Shown: positions 35,106 through 45,751 of the stretch, one piece after another
Layout: every line of letters starts with the position of its first letter
How positions within the stretch are numbered: position 1 is the stretch's first letter
Origin: Henriciella sp.
Lineage (GTDB): Bacteria > Pseudomonadota > Alphaproteobacteria > Caulobacterales > Hyphomonadaceae
Length of the DNA: 64,000 nucleotides
Reading direction: 5' to 3'
Assembly: GCF_029936995.1 (NCBI RefSeq)
Contig: NZ_JAPYRE010000002.1
Span: forward strand, 310,001-374,000
The notes under the pieces: model-generated
Seen by the model: only the letters and a program-made list of their open reading frames with translations
What the model was told of the DNA's origin: nothing
The model's database searches: none
Program-made: the position numbers and the translations under genes

Positions 35106-36979
35106 CGCCGCGTGGTGAAGCCCGCCGCGCGATGGCGCTGACGCTCGGGTTCGACACGGTCGCCGCGGCGATTGCCATGGCCGTGGCGATCACCAGCCGG
35201 TGGGCTGCAACTGAAGGGGCACCGCCGAACGCCTTGCAGGCGGGGGCTGTTGCGACAGGCACATTTGCCCTCGTTGCGTTGACATCGTTCTACATAATGA
35301 GGGTTCACCGGCAGGTCTGGCGCCATGCGGGATGGACCGATGCCCTGAGGATTGTTCAGGGCGTCTGTGTGGCCACGCTGATTTTCGTGCCGATCATGTT
35401 CCTTTGGAACAGGCTCATCGGGTTCCCGCGCTCGGCGATCCTGATTGCGGATATCCTCTGGCTCGCGCTTCTTTTCCTTGGGCGCATGATTGCGCTTTCC
35501 CGCTCGACCCATCGTCCCTTCCAGATATTCTTTTCAAGTGCCAGCAAGGATGCGCCCGCGGCCATTCTTATTGCCAAGGCGACCGAGGCGCCTGCGATTC
35601 TCAGGCGCCTCAATGAAAAGGGGGATGGGGCAAATGTCAGGATTCTCGGCCTGCTGGAGCCGGATGGCGCTGAGTTTGGCCGGGCCATACGCGGTGTCCC
35701 TGTCATGGGCGGGCTGGACGATCTGAGCAAGGTGCTCGATGTCCTGTCGCTACGCTATGCAAAAACACCGCTCGTGGCGGTCGCCGGCGTCGCACGGGAG
35801 CGGGTTTACATGAACCGCATCCTGGAGGAGGCGACCAGCCAGAAAGCCGAGGTGATGACGCTTGAGGCGGCCGGCGAGGGAGGGGCCATGATGCCGGTAC
35901 GTCCGGCAGACCTGCTGCGCCGTCGTGAGCGGGTGCTGGATAACCGTCCTGTCGGGGAACTCATCGAGGGCACTACAATCATGGTCACCGGCGGTGGCGG
36001 AACGATCGGTTCGGAACTGGCGCGCCAGTGTGCGCGCATGAACCCGGCGGAGCTGACGATTTTCGATGCGTCCGAGTATAATCTGTATGAATCAGACTTG
36101 GCGCTTCGCAGCGAGTTTCCAAACATCCGTATAAATACCGAGCTTGGTGATGTTCGCGACGATGTCAGGATTTCACGGCTTGTCGGTATGTATAAGCCCG
36201 AAATTGTCATTCATGCAGCCGCTCTGAAGCATGTCCCGCTGATGGAGCGAAATGTCTGCGAAGCTATCCTGACCAATGTCGGCGGCGCGATCAAAACCGC
36301 GAAGGCTGCTATAGAGCACGATGCCAAGAAACTTGTTTTCGTATCCACAGACAAGGCTGTGAACCCGGATAATGTAATGGGGGCCACCAAGCGTCTTGCG
36401 GAGATTGCGGTCAGCCGCGAGGCTGAAGCGAGTAACCTCGCCGTCTCGATGGTGCGCTTTGGCAATGTGCTCGGATCTTCAGGGTCTGTGGTCCCGCTGT
36501 TCGAGCGCCAGATTGCGGCTGGCGGCCCTGTCACGCTGACGCATCCGGACGTGACGCGCTATTTCATGACGGTGGAAGAAGCCTCTGCGCTCGTCTTGCA
36601 GTCGGCCACGCACAATGGGGCACCCGGCACGGCATCACTTTATGTTCTGGACATGGGTGAGCCGATCCAGATCAAGACGCTGGCCGAGGCGATGATCCGT
36701 CTCAAGGGTTTCGTGCCGGGCCGAGATATCGAGGTGCGCACGACGGGTCTTCGTCCGGGCGAGAAAATGCACGAGATGCTGACCTATAATCATGAAGAAG
36801 TGCATTCGATCGGTATTGAGGGCATCTACAAGGTCGCCTCAAAGCATATTTATGCCAACGATTTTGACGAAAAGCTCGACCAGTTGCTTGACCTGGCCCG
36901 CCAGCGCCGGCGCAATGAGGCCATCGAGATGCTTTCCAGCCTCGTGCCGGAATACAAGCCCAAACGGATGCGCGCCTGA
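35102..36979 (+). CDS. WbpM/CapD/FlaA1-like nucleotide-sugar 4,6-dehydratase, membrane-bound
   Basis: A 625-residue protein with about four N-terminal membrane helices, a Rossmann-like sensor region (VRILGLLEPDGAEFGRAIRG), and a cytosolic SDR domain starting at GGGGTIGSELARQ (about 297). The active site has MGATK (about 427-431), where Met replaces the usual Tyr, as in WbpM-type UDP-GlcNAc 4,6-dehydratases. It likely makes UDP-4-keto-6-deoxy sugars for surface glycans. The GTG start overlaps the heparinase stop. It separates the heparinase gene from purH, which are usually adjacent. Confidence 0.9.
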   Translation: MTPRGEARRAMALTLGFDTVAAAIAMAVAITSRWAATEGAPPNALQAGAVATGTFALVALTSFYIMRVHRQVWRHAGWTDALRIVQGVCVATLIFVPIMFLWNRLIGFPRSAILIADILWLALLFLGRMIALSRSTHRPFQIFFSSASKDAPAAILIAKATEAPAILRRLNEKGDGANVRILGLLEPDGAEFGRAIRGVPVMGGLDDLSKVLDVLSLRYAKTPLVAVAGVARERVYMNRILEEATSQKAEVMTLEAAGEGGAMMPVRPADLLRRRERVLDNRPVGELIEGTTIMVTGGGGTIGSELARQCARMNPAELTIFDASEYNLYESDLALRSEFPNIRINTELGDVRDDVRISRLVGMYKPEIVIHAAALKHVPLMERNVCEAILTNVGGAIKTAKAAIEHDAKKLVFVSTDKAVNPDNVMGATKRLAEIAVSREAEASNLAVSMVRFGNVLGSSGSVVPLFERQIAAGGPVTLTHPDVTRYFMTVEEASALVLQSATHNGAPGTASLYVLDMGEPIQIKTLAEAMIRLKGFVPGRDIEVRTTGLRPGEKMHEMLTYNHEEVHSIGIEGIYKVASKHIYANDFDEKLDQLLDLARQRRRNEAIEMLSSLVPEYKPKRMRA

Positions 36980-37063
36980 ACGGTGCCTTCGAGTTGACCT
37001 TGTGTGAACTCATGCTACGGCAAACGCAAATTCACAGGCCCTTTCAGAGAAGTGACGTTCATC

Positions 37064-38650
37064 ATGTCCGATCGGTTCAAGATCCGCCGTGCCCTTCTGT
37101 CGGTTTCCGACAAGGAGGGTCTTGTCGAGTATGCCCAGCGGCTCGCCTCTCATGGCGTTGACCTTGTCTCCACGGGGGGAACGGCCCGTGCCATCAAGGA
37201 AGCCGGCCTCGACGTACGCGATGTGGCAGATCTGACCGGATTCCCGGAAATGATGGATGGACGGGTCAAGACGCTGCACCCGGCCGTGCATGGCGGCCTG
37301 CTCTACCGGCGCGATCTGGAGAGCCATGTAAAGGATGCCGAGACCCACGGGATCGAGGCGATCGACCTCGTCTACATCAACCTGTACCCGTTCGAGGCCG
37401 CTGTCGCCTCGGGGGCTGATTTCGACAGCTGTATCGAGAATATAGATATTGGCGGCCCGGCCATGCTGCGGGCAGCTGCAAAGAACGGGGAGTCCGTTGC
37501 GGTCTGTACCGATGCCGCGGATCTGGCGGGTGTGCTCTCGGAGATGGACGATAACGAAGGCCATGTCGCGAGCACACACAGCCGCAAGCTGGCGGCAAAG
37601 ACCTATGCGCGTACAGCCGCCTATGATGCAGCCATTTCAGGCTGGTACGCCGCCCAGCTTGGTGAAACGGCACCTGACTGGGCCGGGTTTGGCGGGCACC
37701 TTGCGCAAAGCCTGCGCTATGGTGAGAACCCGCATCAGGCGGCGGCTTTCTACCGGACCAGCGAGAAGCGCGCCGGGGTTGCCACGGCCCGGCAGGTGCA
37801 GGGCAAGGAGCTTTCCTACAACAATATCAACGATACCGATGCGGCCTATGAGTTGATCGGCGAGCTGGGCGAAGACAAGCCGGCTGTGGCCATCATCAAG
37901 CATGCCAATCCGTGCGGTGTCGCCATGGGGGAGACGCTGATCGAGGCCTATCGCGAGGCACTTGCCTGCGATTCGACTTCCGCCTTTGGCGGGATCGTCG
38001 CGCTCAACGGCATGCTGGACGAGAAGACGGCCGAAGAAATCACCAGCATCTTCACCGAAGTGGTTATCGCGCCGGGGGCTAACGAGGCGGCACTTTCAGT
38101 GTTCGCAAAGAAGAAGAACCTTCGCCTTCTTCTGGCCAATGGGACGCCTGACCCTGCAAGTCGCGGCCGCACGGTCAAATCAGTTGCGGGCGGCCTGCTC
38201 GTTCAGGACCGCGACCATGGCCGTGTGACGCTGGATGACCTGCGGGTCGTGACGGACAAGGAACCCGACGAAGCACAGCTTGCAGACCTGCTGTTTGCCT
38301 GGCGGGTGGCCAAGCATGTGAAATCCAACACGATCGTCTATGCCAAGGATCTTGCTACGGTCGGGATCGGGGCCGGGCAGATGAGCCGGATCGATTCTGC
38401 GCGTATCGCTGCGCGCAAGGCCGAGGATGCGGCTGAGGCGGCTGGCTGGGACGCGCCGCGGACTCGCGGTTGCGTTGCGGCCTCGGATGCTTTCTTCCCG
38501 TTCCCCGATGGCTTGCTTCAGGCCGCCTCTGCGGGGGCGACAGCGGTCATCCAGCCGGGCGGGTCAATCCGTGATGACGAGGTGATTGCTGCGGCCAACG
38601 AGGCCGGGATTGCCATGGTGTTCACAGGTATGCGCCACTTCAGGCACTGA
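37064..38650 (+). CDS. purH: Bifunctional AICAR formyltransferase / IMP cyclohydrolase
   Basis: A 528-residue PurH catalysing the last two steps of IMP synthesis. The N-terminal IMP cyclohydrolase domain begins [20 protein letters not shown], with [13 protein letters not shown]; the C-terminal formyltransferase domain contains [14 protein letters not shown] and [12 protein letters not shown] (folate and AICAR contacts). The length is standard. The ATG at 37064 matches the family start; the frame upstream to 37004 is not conserved. ybgC starts two bases after its stop. Confidence 0.97.
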   Translation: MSDRFKIRRALLSVSDKEGLVEYAQRLASHGVDLVSTGGTARAIKEAGLDVRDVADLTGFPEMMDGRVKTLHPAVHGGLLYRRDLESHVKDAETHGIEAIDLVYINLYPFEAAVASGADFDSCIENIDIGGPAMLRAAAKNGESVAVCTDAADLAGVLSEMDDNEGHVASTHSRKLAAKTYARTAAYDAAISGWYAAQLGETAPDWAGFGGHLAQSLRYGENPHQAAAFYRTSEKRAGVATARQVQGKELSYNNINDTDAAYELIGELGEDKPAVAIIKHANPCGVAMGETLIEAYREALACDSTSAFGGIVALNGMLDEKTAEEITSIFTEVVIAPGANEAALSVFAKKKNLRLLLANGTPDPASRGRTVKSVAGGLLVQDRDHGRVTLDDLRVVTDKEPDEAQLADLLFAWRVAKHVKSNTIVYAKDLATVGIGAGQMSRIDSARIAARKAEDAAEAAGWDAPRTRGCVAASDAFFPFPDGLLQAASAGATAVIQPGGSIRDDEVIAAANEAGIAMVFTGMRHFRH

Positions 38651-38652
38651 GA

Positions 38653-39096
38653 ATGAACGCGCCATCATCCCCGTTTGACTCGCAGATGCAGCACTGGCTC
38701 AAGGTGCGTATCTATTATGAAGACACAGATTTTACCGGTATGGTCTATCATGCCAACTATCTGCGGTTTTTCGAGCGCGGACGGTCTGAATTCCTGCGGG
38801 ACGCGGGTGTTTCACACCAGTCGCTTCTCTCGCGTCCGGACCCTGCGGCGTTTACCCTGACCAATGTAAATGTTGATTACAAACAGGCCGCACGTATCGA
38901 CGACGAACTGATGATTCGTTCGCGTTACGTTGGTGCGAAGGGCGTGCGCATAATTTTCAGGCAGACAGCGCTGCGCGAAGAGACAGTCGTTGCAGAAGCA
39001 GACATCACGGCTGTGATGATCCATGCGGACGGGCGCGCGCGCCGGCCGGTGCCGGAAGTCGTCGAGCAACTGAAGACATTCGTCTACCAGCCCTGA
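38653..39096 (+). CDS. ybgC: Tol-Pal associated acyl-CoA thioesterase YbgC
   Basis: A 147-residue hotdog-fold thioesterase. [19 protein letters not shown] holds the catalytic Asp of the 4-HBT family; [10 protein letters not shown] is also conserved. It hydrolyses acyl-CoA or acyl-ACP in the cytosol and precedes tolQ in many proteobacteria. It starts two bases after purH. The stop codon is in the loop of a seven-base-pair hairpin (CCAGCCC / GGGCTGG, 39087-39105). Confidence 0.93.
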   Translation: MNAPSSPFDSQMQHWLKVRIYYEDTDFTGMVYHANYLRFFERGRSEFLRDAGVSHQSLLSRPDPAAFTLTNVNVDYKQAARIDDELMIRSRYVGAKGVRIIFRQTALREETVVAEADITAVMIHADGRARRPVPEVVEQLKTFVYQP

Positions 39097-39281
39097 AAGG
39101 GCTGGAGCTTACTGACAAATCATTAACCCTATCGCGACATGGCTGGTCCGGCTGCCATCCCTGTGCCGAGCGTCAAGTTTCCGCCTGATTCTCGTTGGAT
39201 ATGGGGAAGGCTGCCAGAACATGGCCACACCCGCTACGCCTGATGCGTGGCGATTGCTGCAGAGACACAAAGAGGATTTTC

Positions 39282-40019
<738 letters not shown>

Positions 40020-40021
40020 AC

Positions 40022-40462
40022 ATGGCTGGAAGCTGGGCTTCAGGCGCAAGAAGCGGAAGCCGCGGACGCCGCGGGCTTGCCGCCGAGATAAACGTAACGC
40101 CGCTCGTTGATGTCATGCTGGTGCTGCTGATCGTCTTCATGATCACCGCGCCACTGCTGACGACAGGTGTCGAGGTGTCCCTGCCAAAAGCGTCTGCGGA
40201 CAATCTGCAGGCGCCCAAGAAACAACCCCTGTCTGTCTCGCTGGCCGCGAGTGGCCAGATCTATATCCAGGACACCGAAGTCGGACCCGAGGAGCTTGTC
40301 TCGACACTCTCCGCAATTGCCGGGGAAGGCTATGAACAGCGTATCTATCTGCGGGCCGATGAGGGCGTAAACTACGGCAATGTCATGGAAGTCATGACGC
40401 GCATGCAGCGGGCCGGCTACAGCAATATCGCGCTTGTGACTGATCCGAAGGTGAACCGGTAG
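40022..40462 (+). CDS. tolR: Tol-Pal subunit TolR
   Basis: A 146-residue ExbD/TolR protein: one N-terminal membrane helix with the key proton-carrying Asp in NVTPLVDVMLVLLIVFMI, and a periplasmic domain (AEINVTP; EQRIYLRADEGVNYGNVMEVM). It couples proton flow through TolQ to TolA. It starts two bases after tolQ and is followed after three bases by tolA. Confidence 0.97.
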   Translation: MAGSWASGARSGSRGRRGLAAEINVTPLVDVMLVLLIVFMITAPLLTTGVEVSLPKASADNLQAPKKQPLSVSLAASGQIYIQDTEVGPEELVSTLSAIAGEGYEQRIYLRADEGVNYGNVMEVMTRMQRAGYSNIALVTDPKVNR

Positions 40463-40465
40463 ATC

Positions 40466-41386
40466 ATGATCCGCGGACTTCCCGCCTCTTTCCTGCTTCA
40501 CGTGGCCGTTATCGGCGCGGGCTACCTGGCGTGGCCATACGTCGGCACGACAGCGGTGGACGAGGAGTTCGTGATTGTGCCGGTTGACCTGGTGGAGGTT
40601 GGCGAGATGACGAATGTCGCGCCAGTCACCGAGCCGCCAGAGGAGGAGCCAGAACCTGAAGAGGAGCCGGAGCCGACGCCACCTGAACCTGAAGAGGAAG
40701 AAAGCGACGATCCGGTCGAGGAAGAACCCGACACGCGGGACCTTCCCGAGGATGATGTTGCCACTGCGAGCAAGCCGCCTCCGCCAGAGCCTGAAGAGGA
40801 GGATGTCGTTCCGGATCTCGACGAGGCACCGGAGGAAGAACCCGAGCCCGAGCCTGAAGAAGAGCCTGAGCTTCCCAAGCCAGAGCCGGAAGCAAAGCCC
40901 AATCCACGCGAAGAGGACAATGCGCTCGACAGTCTGTTGAGCGATGCGGAATCAACATTCGAGAGTGAGCGCCAGACAAAGCGCGCTAGCCAGCCGCCAA
41001 AGAAACCGGAGCGTGAGCTGCTGGAGGAGACGCCACCTGCCCAGGAGCCGCGACGCGGTGCAGGTGAGCGGTCGGGCAATACGGTCAGGATCGAGCAGCT
41101 GCTCTATAACCAGATCGTGCCTTGCTGGGACGGCGTTTCGGACCAGCCAAAACCAGAACGGCTGAATGTGAGCATGCGCGCCGAGTTGGATGCGGAAGGC
41201 AATGTGCTGGATGTTGAACTGGTCAAGCCGCGCCGCTCGCCGATTGGCGACAGGTCGATGTCGCTGGCGATCGAGAGGGCGCTGCGCGCTGTACGTAAAT
41301 GTCAGCCCTACAGGCTGCCAAAGGATGATTATGAACTCTGGAAGTCCCCGAACATTAATCTCGGGCCGGCGTTCGATAAAGATTAA
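40466..41386 (+). CDS. tolA: TolA-like periplasm-spanning protein with Pro/Glu-rich linker
   Basis: A 306-residue TolA/TonB-type protein. An N-terminal membrane anchor (LPASFLLHVAVIGAGYLAWP, residues 4-23) is followed by about 110 residues of Pro/Glu repeats (PEEEPEPEEEPEPTPPEPEE) in place of the Ala/Lys-rich helix of classical TolA. The C-terminal globular domain has IVPCWDGVS and KCQPYRLPKDDYELW with the two Cys of TolA domain III. It links inner-membrane TolQR to Pal/TolB. Position in the operon fixes the call. Confidence 0.93.
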   Translation: MIRGLPASFLLHVAVIGAGYLAWPYVGTTAVDEEFVIVPVDLVEVGEMTNVAPVTEPPEEEPEPEEEPEPTPPEPEEEESDDPVEEEPDTRDLPEDDVATASKPPPPEPEEEDVVPDLDEAPEEEPEPEPEEEPELPKPEPEAKPNPREEDNALDSLLSDAESTFESERQTKRASQPPKKPERELLEETPPAQEPRRGAGERSGNTVRIEQLLYNQIVPCWDGVSDQPKPERLNVSMRAELDAEGNVLDVELVKPRRSPIGDRSMSLAIERALRAVRKCQPYRLPKDDYELWKSPNINLGPAFDKD

Positions 41387-41410
41387 CCCCTATCAGGCGA
41401 GGAGCCACCA

Positions 41411-42772
41411 ATGATCAGGAAACTAGCTGCAACGCTCTTGACCGCACTGGCCATGCTTGTGCCGGTCTCGATGGCTCAGGTCACGGTCAATATTTCCGAG
41501 GGCGTGCTCAAGCCGAGTCCGATCGCGATCCCGACGTTCGAAGCGTCTGCTGGCGCAGACCCTGAGCTCGCTGCTGAAATCACCGAAGTGGTGCGTAATG
41601 ACCTGCTCTCGACAGGGTTGTTCAAGGTCGTGCCGGAAGAGGCCCATATCCAGAAGGACCTCTCGATTGATACCCAGCCGCGATTTGCCGACTGGAAGAT
41701 CATCGAAAGTGATGCGCTAGTCGTGGGCGAAGTGGATACGGTCACGGTGGAAGGTGTCGAATTCATTCGTGCTTCCGTGCGTCTCTGGGATGTATATGGC
41801 GAACAGGTCATGCGCCTTGAGGGCCAGGCCGGCCGGCGCTTCACGGCCAAGCCGGAAGACTGGCGCCGTATTGCACACAAGATCGCTGACACGATCTATT
41901 CCCGTCTGACAGGGGAAGACCCGTACTTTGACTCGCGGATTGTCTATGTGGCGGAAACCGGCCCGAAGGATGACAGGGTCAAGCGTCTGGCCATCATGGA
42001 TTCCGACGGGGCGAACGTGAAATATCTGACCTCCGGCACTTTCCAGGTGCTGACGCCGCGGTTTTCGCCTTCGAACCAGCAGATCACCTATATGTCTTTC
42101 GAGAATAACCGTCCGCGTGTCTATCTCTTCGATATCCAGAACGGCCGCCAGGAGGTGCTGGGTGATTTCCGCAACATGACATTCGCTCCGCGGTTCTCGC
42201 GCGGTGGAGAGTCGGTCCTGCTGACCCAGGCGAGCGGGGGTAACTCGGATATCTACATCCGCGACCTGGTGACAGAGGAAACGCGCCGGCTGACAGACCA
42301 TCCTGCGATTGACACGTCGCCCTCAATGTCCCCGGACGGTGAGCAGATCGTGTTCAATTCCGACCGTGGTGGCAGCCCGCAGCTTTACATCATGAATACG
42401 GATGGCTCGCAGCTGACCTGCCCGTCGGGTGGGCGCGACACGGCCTGCCGTATCACCTTCGGATCGGGCCGGTATTCGACACCCGTCTGGAGCCCGCGCG
42501 GCGACCTGATCGCCTTCACCAAGCAGACCCGTGGCCGGTTTCATATCGGTGTCATCGGCACGGACGGGAAGGGCGAACGCCTGCTGACCGAATCCTATCT
42601 GGATGAAGGCCCGGAATGGTCGCCGAACGGGCGTGTCATCACCTTCTTCCGTGAAGAGGCGCCGGGTGCCGGGCCGAGCCTGTGGTCTGTCGATCTGACA
42701 GGCCGGAATCTGCGCCGGATTCCGACACCGACCGATGCTTCTGATCCGGCCTGGTCGCCTCTTTTGAATTAG
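41411..42772 (+). CDS. tolB: Tol-Pal beta-propeller protein TolB
   Basis: A 453-residue periplasmic protein with a signal peptide (ends MLVPVSMAQ). An N-terminal alpha/beta domain (ISEGVLKPSPIAIPTF onward) precedes a six-bladed beta-propeller with repeats such as TPRFSPSNQQITYMSF, SPSMSPDGEQIVFNSDRGG and GPEWSPNGRVITFF. TolB binds Pal and signals the energised state of TolA. AGGCGAGGAG before the ATG is a good ribosome site. Confidence 0.97.
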   Translation: MIRKLAATLLTALAMLVPVSMAQVTVNISEGVLKPSPIAIPTFEASAGADPELAAEITEVVRNDLLSTGLFKVVPEEAHIQKDLSIDTQPRFADWKIIESDALVVGEVDTVTVEGVEFIRASVRLWDVYGEQVMRLEGQAGRRFTAKPEDWRRIAHKIADTIYSRLTGEDPYFDSRIVYVAETGPKDDRVKRLAIMDSDGANVKYLTSGTFQVLTPRFSPSNQQITYMSFENNRPRVYLFDIQNGRQEVLGDFRNMTFAPRFSRGGESVLLTQASGGNSDIYIRDLVTEETRRLTDHPAIDTSPSMSPDGEQIVFNSDRGGSPQLYIMNTDGSQLTCPSGGRDTACRITFGSGRYSTPVWSPRGDLIAFTKQTRGRFHIGVIGTDGKGERLLTESYLDEGPEWSPNGRVITFFREEAPGAGPSLWSVDLTGRNLRRIPTPTDASDPAWSPLLN

Positions 42773-42902
42773 GCCTTGCGGCGTAAGCAGAAAAATATAA
42801 GGAATACAGGGTCGACACTGGGTGGCAGTTGGTCTGACAGCCATGAAGTTGACAAAATCAGCGGTTAAATGCGCCCTGAACGACTATAGCAAGGAGTAAC
42901 CA

Positions 42903-43466
42903 ATGCGTCGTATTGCTCTTACCACCTCCGCGATTGCGCTCTTCCTGGGTGCGGCCGCATGCCAAAGCAAGCCCGATCCCCAGCAGTCAGCCAATGCGGC
43001 GCCTGTTCAGGACCGGTCCGGATCGGCGCAAACTGCGCCAGTTGATGAATCAGACATTCAGGAACCGAACCGCGTTGTCGATTCCGGTCCGTCTGCCGGC
43101 TCCATCCAGGACTTCAAGGTCAATGTCGGGGATCGCGTCTATTTCGATCTCGACCAGTCCGGTCTTGATCCTGATGACCAGGAAATTCTCCAGCGCCAAG
43201 CTGCATGGCTCGAGTCTTATCCGGATGTCCGCATCCTGGTCGCAGGTAACTGTGACGAGCGTGGCACGCGGGAATACAACCTTGCCCTCGGCGAGCGCCG
43301 TGCCAATGCCGTCAAGCAGTATCTCGTGAGCCTCGGCGTCGACCCGGCCCGCATCGATACTGTCTCCTACGGCAAGGAGCGCCCGATCGCGACAGAGTCC
43401 AACCAGCAGGCATGGGCACTGAACCGGAACGGCTTCACCCAGATCATGTCCGGAGCGACAAGCTAG
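42903..43466 (+). CDS. pal: Peptidoglycan-associated lipoprotein Pal
   Basis: A 187-residue outer-membrane lipoprotein. Lipobox GAAAC (Cys20), a linker of about 55 residues, then an OmpA-like domain (VYFDLDQSGL; VAGNCDERGTREYNLALGERRA) that binds meso-diaminopimelate in peptidoglycan. AAGGAG before the ATG. It is separated from tolB by 130 bases including a TTGACA (42849-42854), which may be part of a pal promoter, though no matching -10 is clear. A terminator follows. Confidence 0.97.
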   Translation: MRRIALTTSAIALFLGAAACQSKPDPQQSANAAPVQDRSGSAQTAPVDESDIQEPNRVVDSGPSAGSIQDFKVNVGDRVYFDLDQSGLDPDDQEILQRQAAWLESYPDVRILVAGNCDERGTREYNLALGERRANAVKQYLVSLGVDPARIDTVSYGKERPIATESNQQAWALNRNGFTQIMSGATS

Positions 43467-43526
43467 GTCTTTGACCAGATATGTTCCGTTACAGGCAGTC
43501 GGGACAGCCTGCCTGCTGTAATGATC

Positions 43527-43559
43527 AAGCCGGGTGCCATATTTTGGCCCCGGCTTTTT
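43527..43559 (+). terminator. Probable rho-independent terminator after pal
   Basis: AAGCCGGG-TGCC / GGCC-CCGGCTT with a small bulge and an AT-rich loop is followed by TTTTT. It ends 45 bases before the cpoB start, so cpoB and tilS may be partly uncoupled from pal. Confidence 0.75.
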
Positions 43560-43604
43560 CGTAGTTACTGTTGAGCAAATCCGCAGAGTCTGGAGTATTC
43601 CCAC

Positions 43605-44561
43605 ATGGCGCGACTGGCGACCCTAGCTGCCCTTTTCATCTTTTTTGCGATCACAGTCCCGGCAGGGCATGCCCAGAGGGCACCCGTGCAGCGAGGCACA
43701 ACGAGTGGCGGGTTGTCGTCTGAGGTGGCGAGTATCCGACAGCAAAATGCCGACCTGCGCCTTGAGGTTTCGCGGCTTCAGAATGAAGTGAATGGTCTCA
43801 ACGGGAAAATCGAGACGCTGGAATTCCTGCTTTCGCAGTCACGTGATGAGGCAGCCCGGCTGCAGGAAGACGATGCGCGCATCGGGTCAGCCATTGAATC
43901 CCTGGATACGGAAAACGAGCGCCTTGATGAGCGTGTGAAAGAGCTTGAAGCCGATCTGGAGTCGCTTGCCGACATGGTCCAGAGCCGTGACGTGGCGGTG
44001 CGTACAGGTGAGGCATCGGATGCAGGTCAAGCCGAAGATGAGGCAGCAGACGAGGAGGCAGAACAGGATGCGGAGCGTTCTTCCCAGCGCACTGCCTCGT
44101 CGAGTGCTGGCGAAGGGCGCGATCCCGATTACCAGGGCTCGCTCGGCACCCTGCAGGCCAGCAACCTGCCCGGTGAGGCTGGCCCGCTTTTCGCAGACGC
44201 CAAGACAAAGCTGCTGAACTTCGATTTCGAGGGTGCCGAAAACGCTTTCCGCGCCTTCCTCGAGCAGTTCGGCGATGATCCGCAGGCCGGTGAGGCGCAA
44301 TACTGGCTGGCTGAAGCGCTTTTCCAGCAGGAAGCGTATGCTGAGTCCGGTCAGGCCTATACCAAGATGATCCGGACCTATCCCGACCATTCCCGCGCAC
44401 CTGATGCGCTGGTAAAACTCGCGCGTTCCATGCGACTGGTTGGTGACATGGAAAAGGCCTGCAACGCTCTCTCGATCCTTCCGGAGCAGTATCCGGATGC
44501 CTCGGGCGTAACTAAGAACCTTGCCAACCTGGAGCGCACGCGCGCAGATTGCGACGCCTAG
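43605..44561 (+). CDS. cpoB: Cell division coordinator CpoB (YbgF)
   Basis: A 318-residue periplasmic protein. Signal peptide (ends GHAQ), trimerising coiled coil (about 40-125; VASIRQQNADLRLEVSRLQN), an acidic low-complexity linker (about 135-175), then TPR repeats (FEGAENAFRAFLEQFGDDPQ; AGEAQYWLAEALFQQEAY). CpoB links Tol activity with peptidoglycan synthesis at division. The linker is longer and more acidic than in E. coli. The tilS frame begins 13 bases before its stop. Confidence 0.94.
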   Translation: MARLATLAALFIFFAITVPAGHAQRAPVQRGTTSGGLSSEVASIRQQNADLRLEVSRLQNEVNGLNGKIETLEFLLSQSRDEAARLQEDDARIGSAIESLDTENERLDERVKELEADLESLADMVQSRDVAVRTGEASDAGQAEDEAADEEAEQDAERSSQRTASSSAGEGRDPDYQGSLGTLQASNLPGEAGPLFADAKTKLLNFDFEGAENAFRAFLEQFGDDPQAGEAQYWLAEALFQQEAYAESGQAYTKMIRTYPDHSRAPDALVKLARSMRLVGDMEKACNALSILPEQYPDASGVTKNLANLERTRADCDA

Positions 44562-45751
44562 AGACCCATATTCCCGATCTTATCGGGCGAATGGCGGCAG
44601 GCTCTGACGGGCCTGTCGCCATTGCCGTTTCAGGTGGCAGCGATTCACTCGCCCTGATGCTTCTGGCTGACGTCTGGGCGCGTCGGACCGGACGGCAGCT
44701 GCGTGTACTGACAGTCGATCATGGCCTTCGCCGTGAGGCTGCCGACGAGGCGCGACATGTGGCTGACAGGGCAAAGACGCTCGGACATCATGCTGAGATC
44801 CTGAGATGGACTCCAGACCGGCGCAGCCAGCAGGCGGCACGCACAGCCCGTCATAAACTGATCGCCAGGGCTGCACAGAAGGCAGGGGCAAGGCTCGTTC
44901 TTTTCGGCCATACGCGGACGGATATTGAAGAAACGCTATTGATGCGGCTTTCCCGCCCATCGTCGCTGACGGGTGCTGTCGGGCCGCAACCTGTTTCAGT
45001 GTCGCCCGTCTGGCCTGACGGACGGGGCGTGATGCTTGGCCGGCCGCTTTGCGGGGAGCGACGCGACGCGCTTATGGCATGGTTGCGCACGCAACGGGAA
45101 AACTGGACCGAAGACCCGACCAACGAGTCGGATACCTATGAACGTCCACGTATTCGCAAGCTCACCGCCTGTCTCGATACATCCCGGCTGGCCCGGATAA
45201 CCGCGGATGCCATGCGGTTGAGGGCTGTCGAGGATGCCGGACTGGCCCAGGCGCTTCGACGCCATGTGTCGGTTCATTCCTCCGGCCTTATACAGATTGA
45301 TCATGAGCCGGCGTCCGGGCGTATCAGCAGGCGCAAGCTGTCTATCGTTCTCCAGCTCGCGTCCGGGACAGACAGGCCCGTTGCGCCGCAGTCGCTACAG
45401 ACCCTGAACAGGGAAATTTTGGATGGAGGCCCGGCAGGACGTGTCACCCTTGGCGGGGCCTGGGTGCAGAGGCGCGGGGGTCATGTTCTGATCGGTCGCG
45501 ATCCGGGTGAGGTCTCCCGGCAATGGTGCGATGGGGTCTGGGATGGCCGCTATATAGCTGAGGCGGGTGTAACACAGCCGGCAGAAATCCCCTTCCTCGT
45601 CCGTCACGCCGTACCTGAAGCAAAGGCCTGGCGGGAGATCATGTCGGATCGGCTGAGCCTCTGGATAGAGACGTTGGACTTGGGGGCCCGTCTGGCGGCG
45701 GAACTTGCGGGCGCAGAGACAATGGCCGCTTCTACCAGACGCCGCGGCTAA
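44549..45751 (+). CDS. tilS: tRNA(Ile)-lysidine synthetase
   Basis: A 400-residue PP-loop ATPase with the SGGSDS motif (28-33) that modifies C34 of tRNA-Ile(CAU) to lysidine, so that it reads AUA. VDHGLRREAADEARHV and GHTRTDIEETLLMRL are typical. The start is either a TTG at 44549, overlapping cpoB by 13 bases, or the ATG at 44591; both keep the PP loop. The usual next gene, ftsH, is missing. Its 3' end overlaps the convergent formyltransferase gene by 20 bases. Confidence 0.93.
   Translation: MRRLETHIPDLIGRMAAGSDGPVAIAVSGGSDSLALMLLADVWARRTGRQLRVLTVDHGLRREAADEARHVADRAKTLGHHAEILRWTPDRRSQQAARTARHKLIARAAQKAGARLVLFGHTRTDIEETLLMRLSRPSSLTGAVGPQPVSVSPVWPDGRGVMLGRPLCGERRDALMAWLRTQRENWTEDPTNESDTYERPRIRKLTACLDTSRLARITADAMRLRAVEDAGLAQALRRHVSVHSSGLIQIDHEPASGRISRRKLSIVLQLASGTDRPVAPQSLQTLNREILDGGPAGRVTLGGAWVQRRGGHVLIGRDPGEVSRQWCDGVWDGRYIAEAGVTQPAEIPFLVRHAVPEAKAWREIMSDRLSLWIETLDLGARLAAELAGAETMAASTRRRG

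Noticed and set aside
36980..37063. Purine riboswitch before purH
   Set aside because: The gap is only 84 bases and shows no paired P1-P3 layout.
40640..40900. Short tandem DNA repeats suggestive of a CRISPR or variable repeat array
   Set aside because: The repeats are irregular CCTGAAGAGGAG-type units in frame that encode the Pro/Glu linker of TolA; no spacers.
42849..42854. TTGACA before pal as a full promoter
   Set aside because: No acceptable -10 box is found 16-18 bases downstream, so it is noted only within the pal entry.
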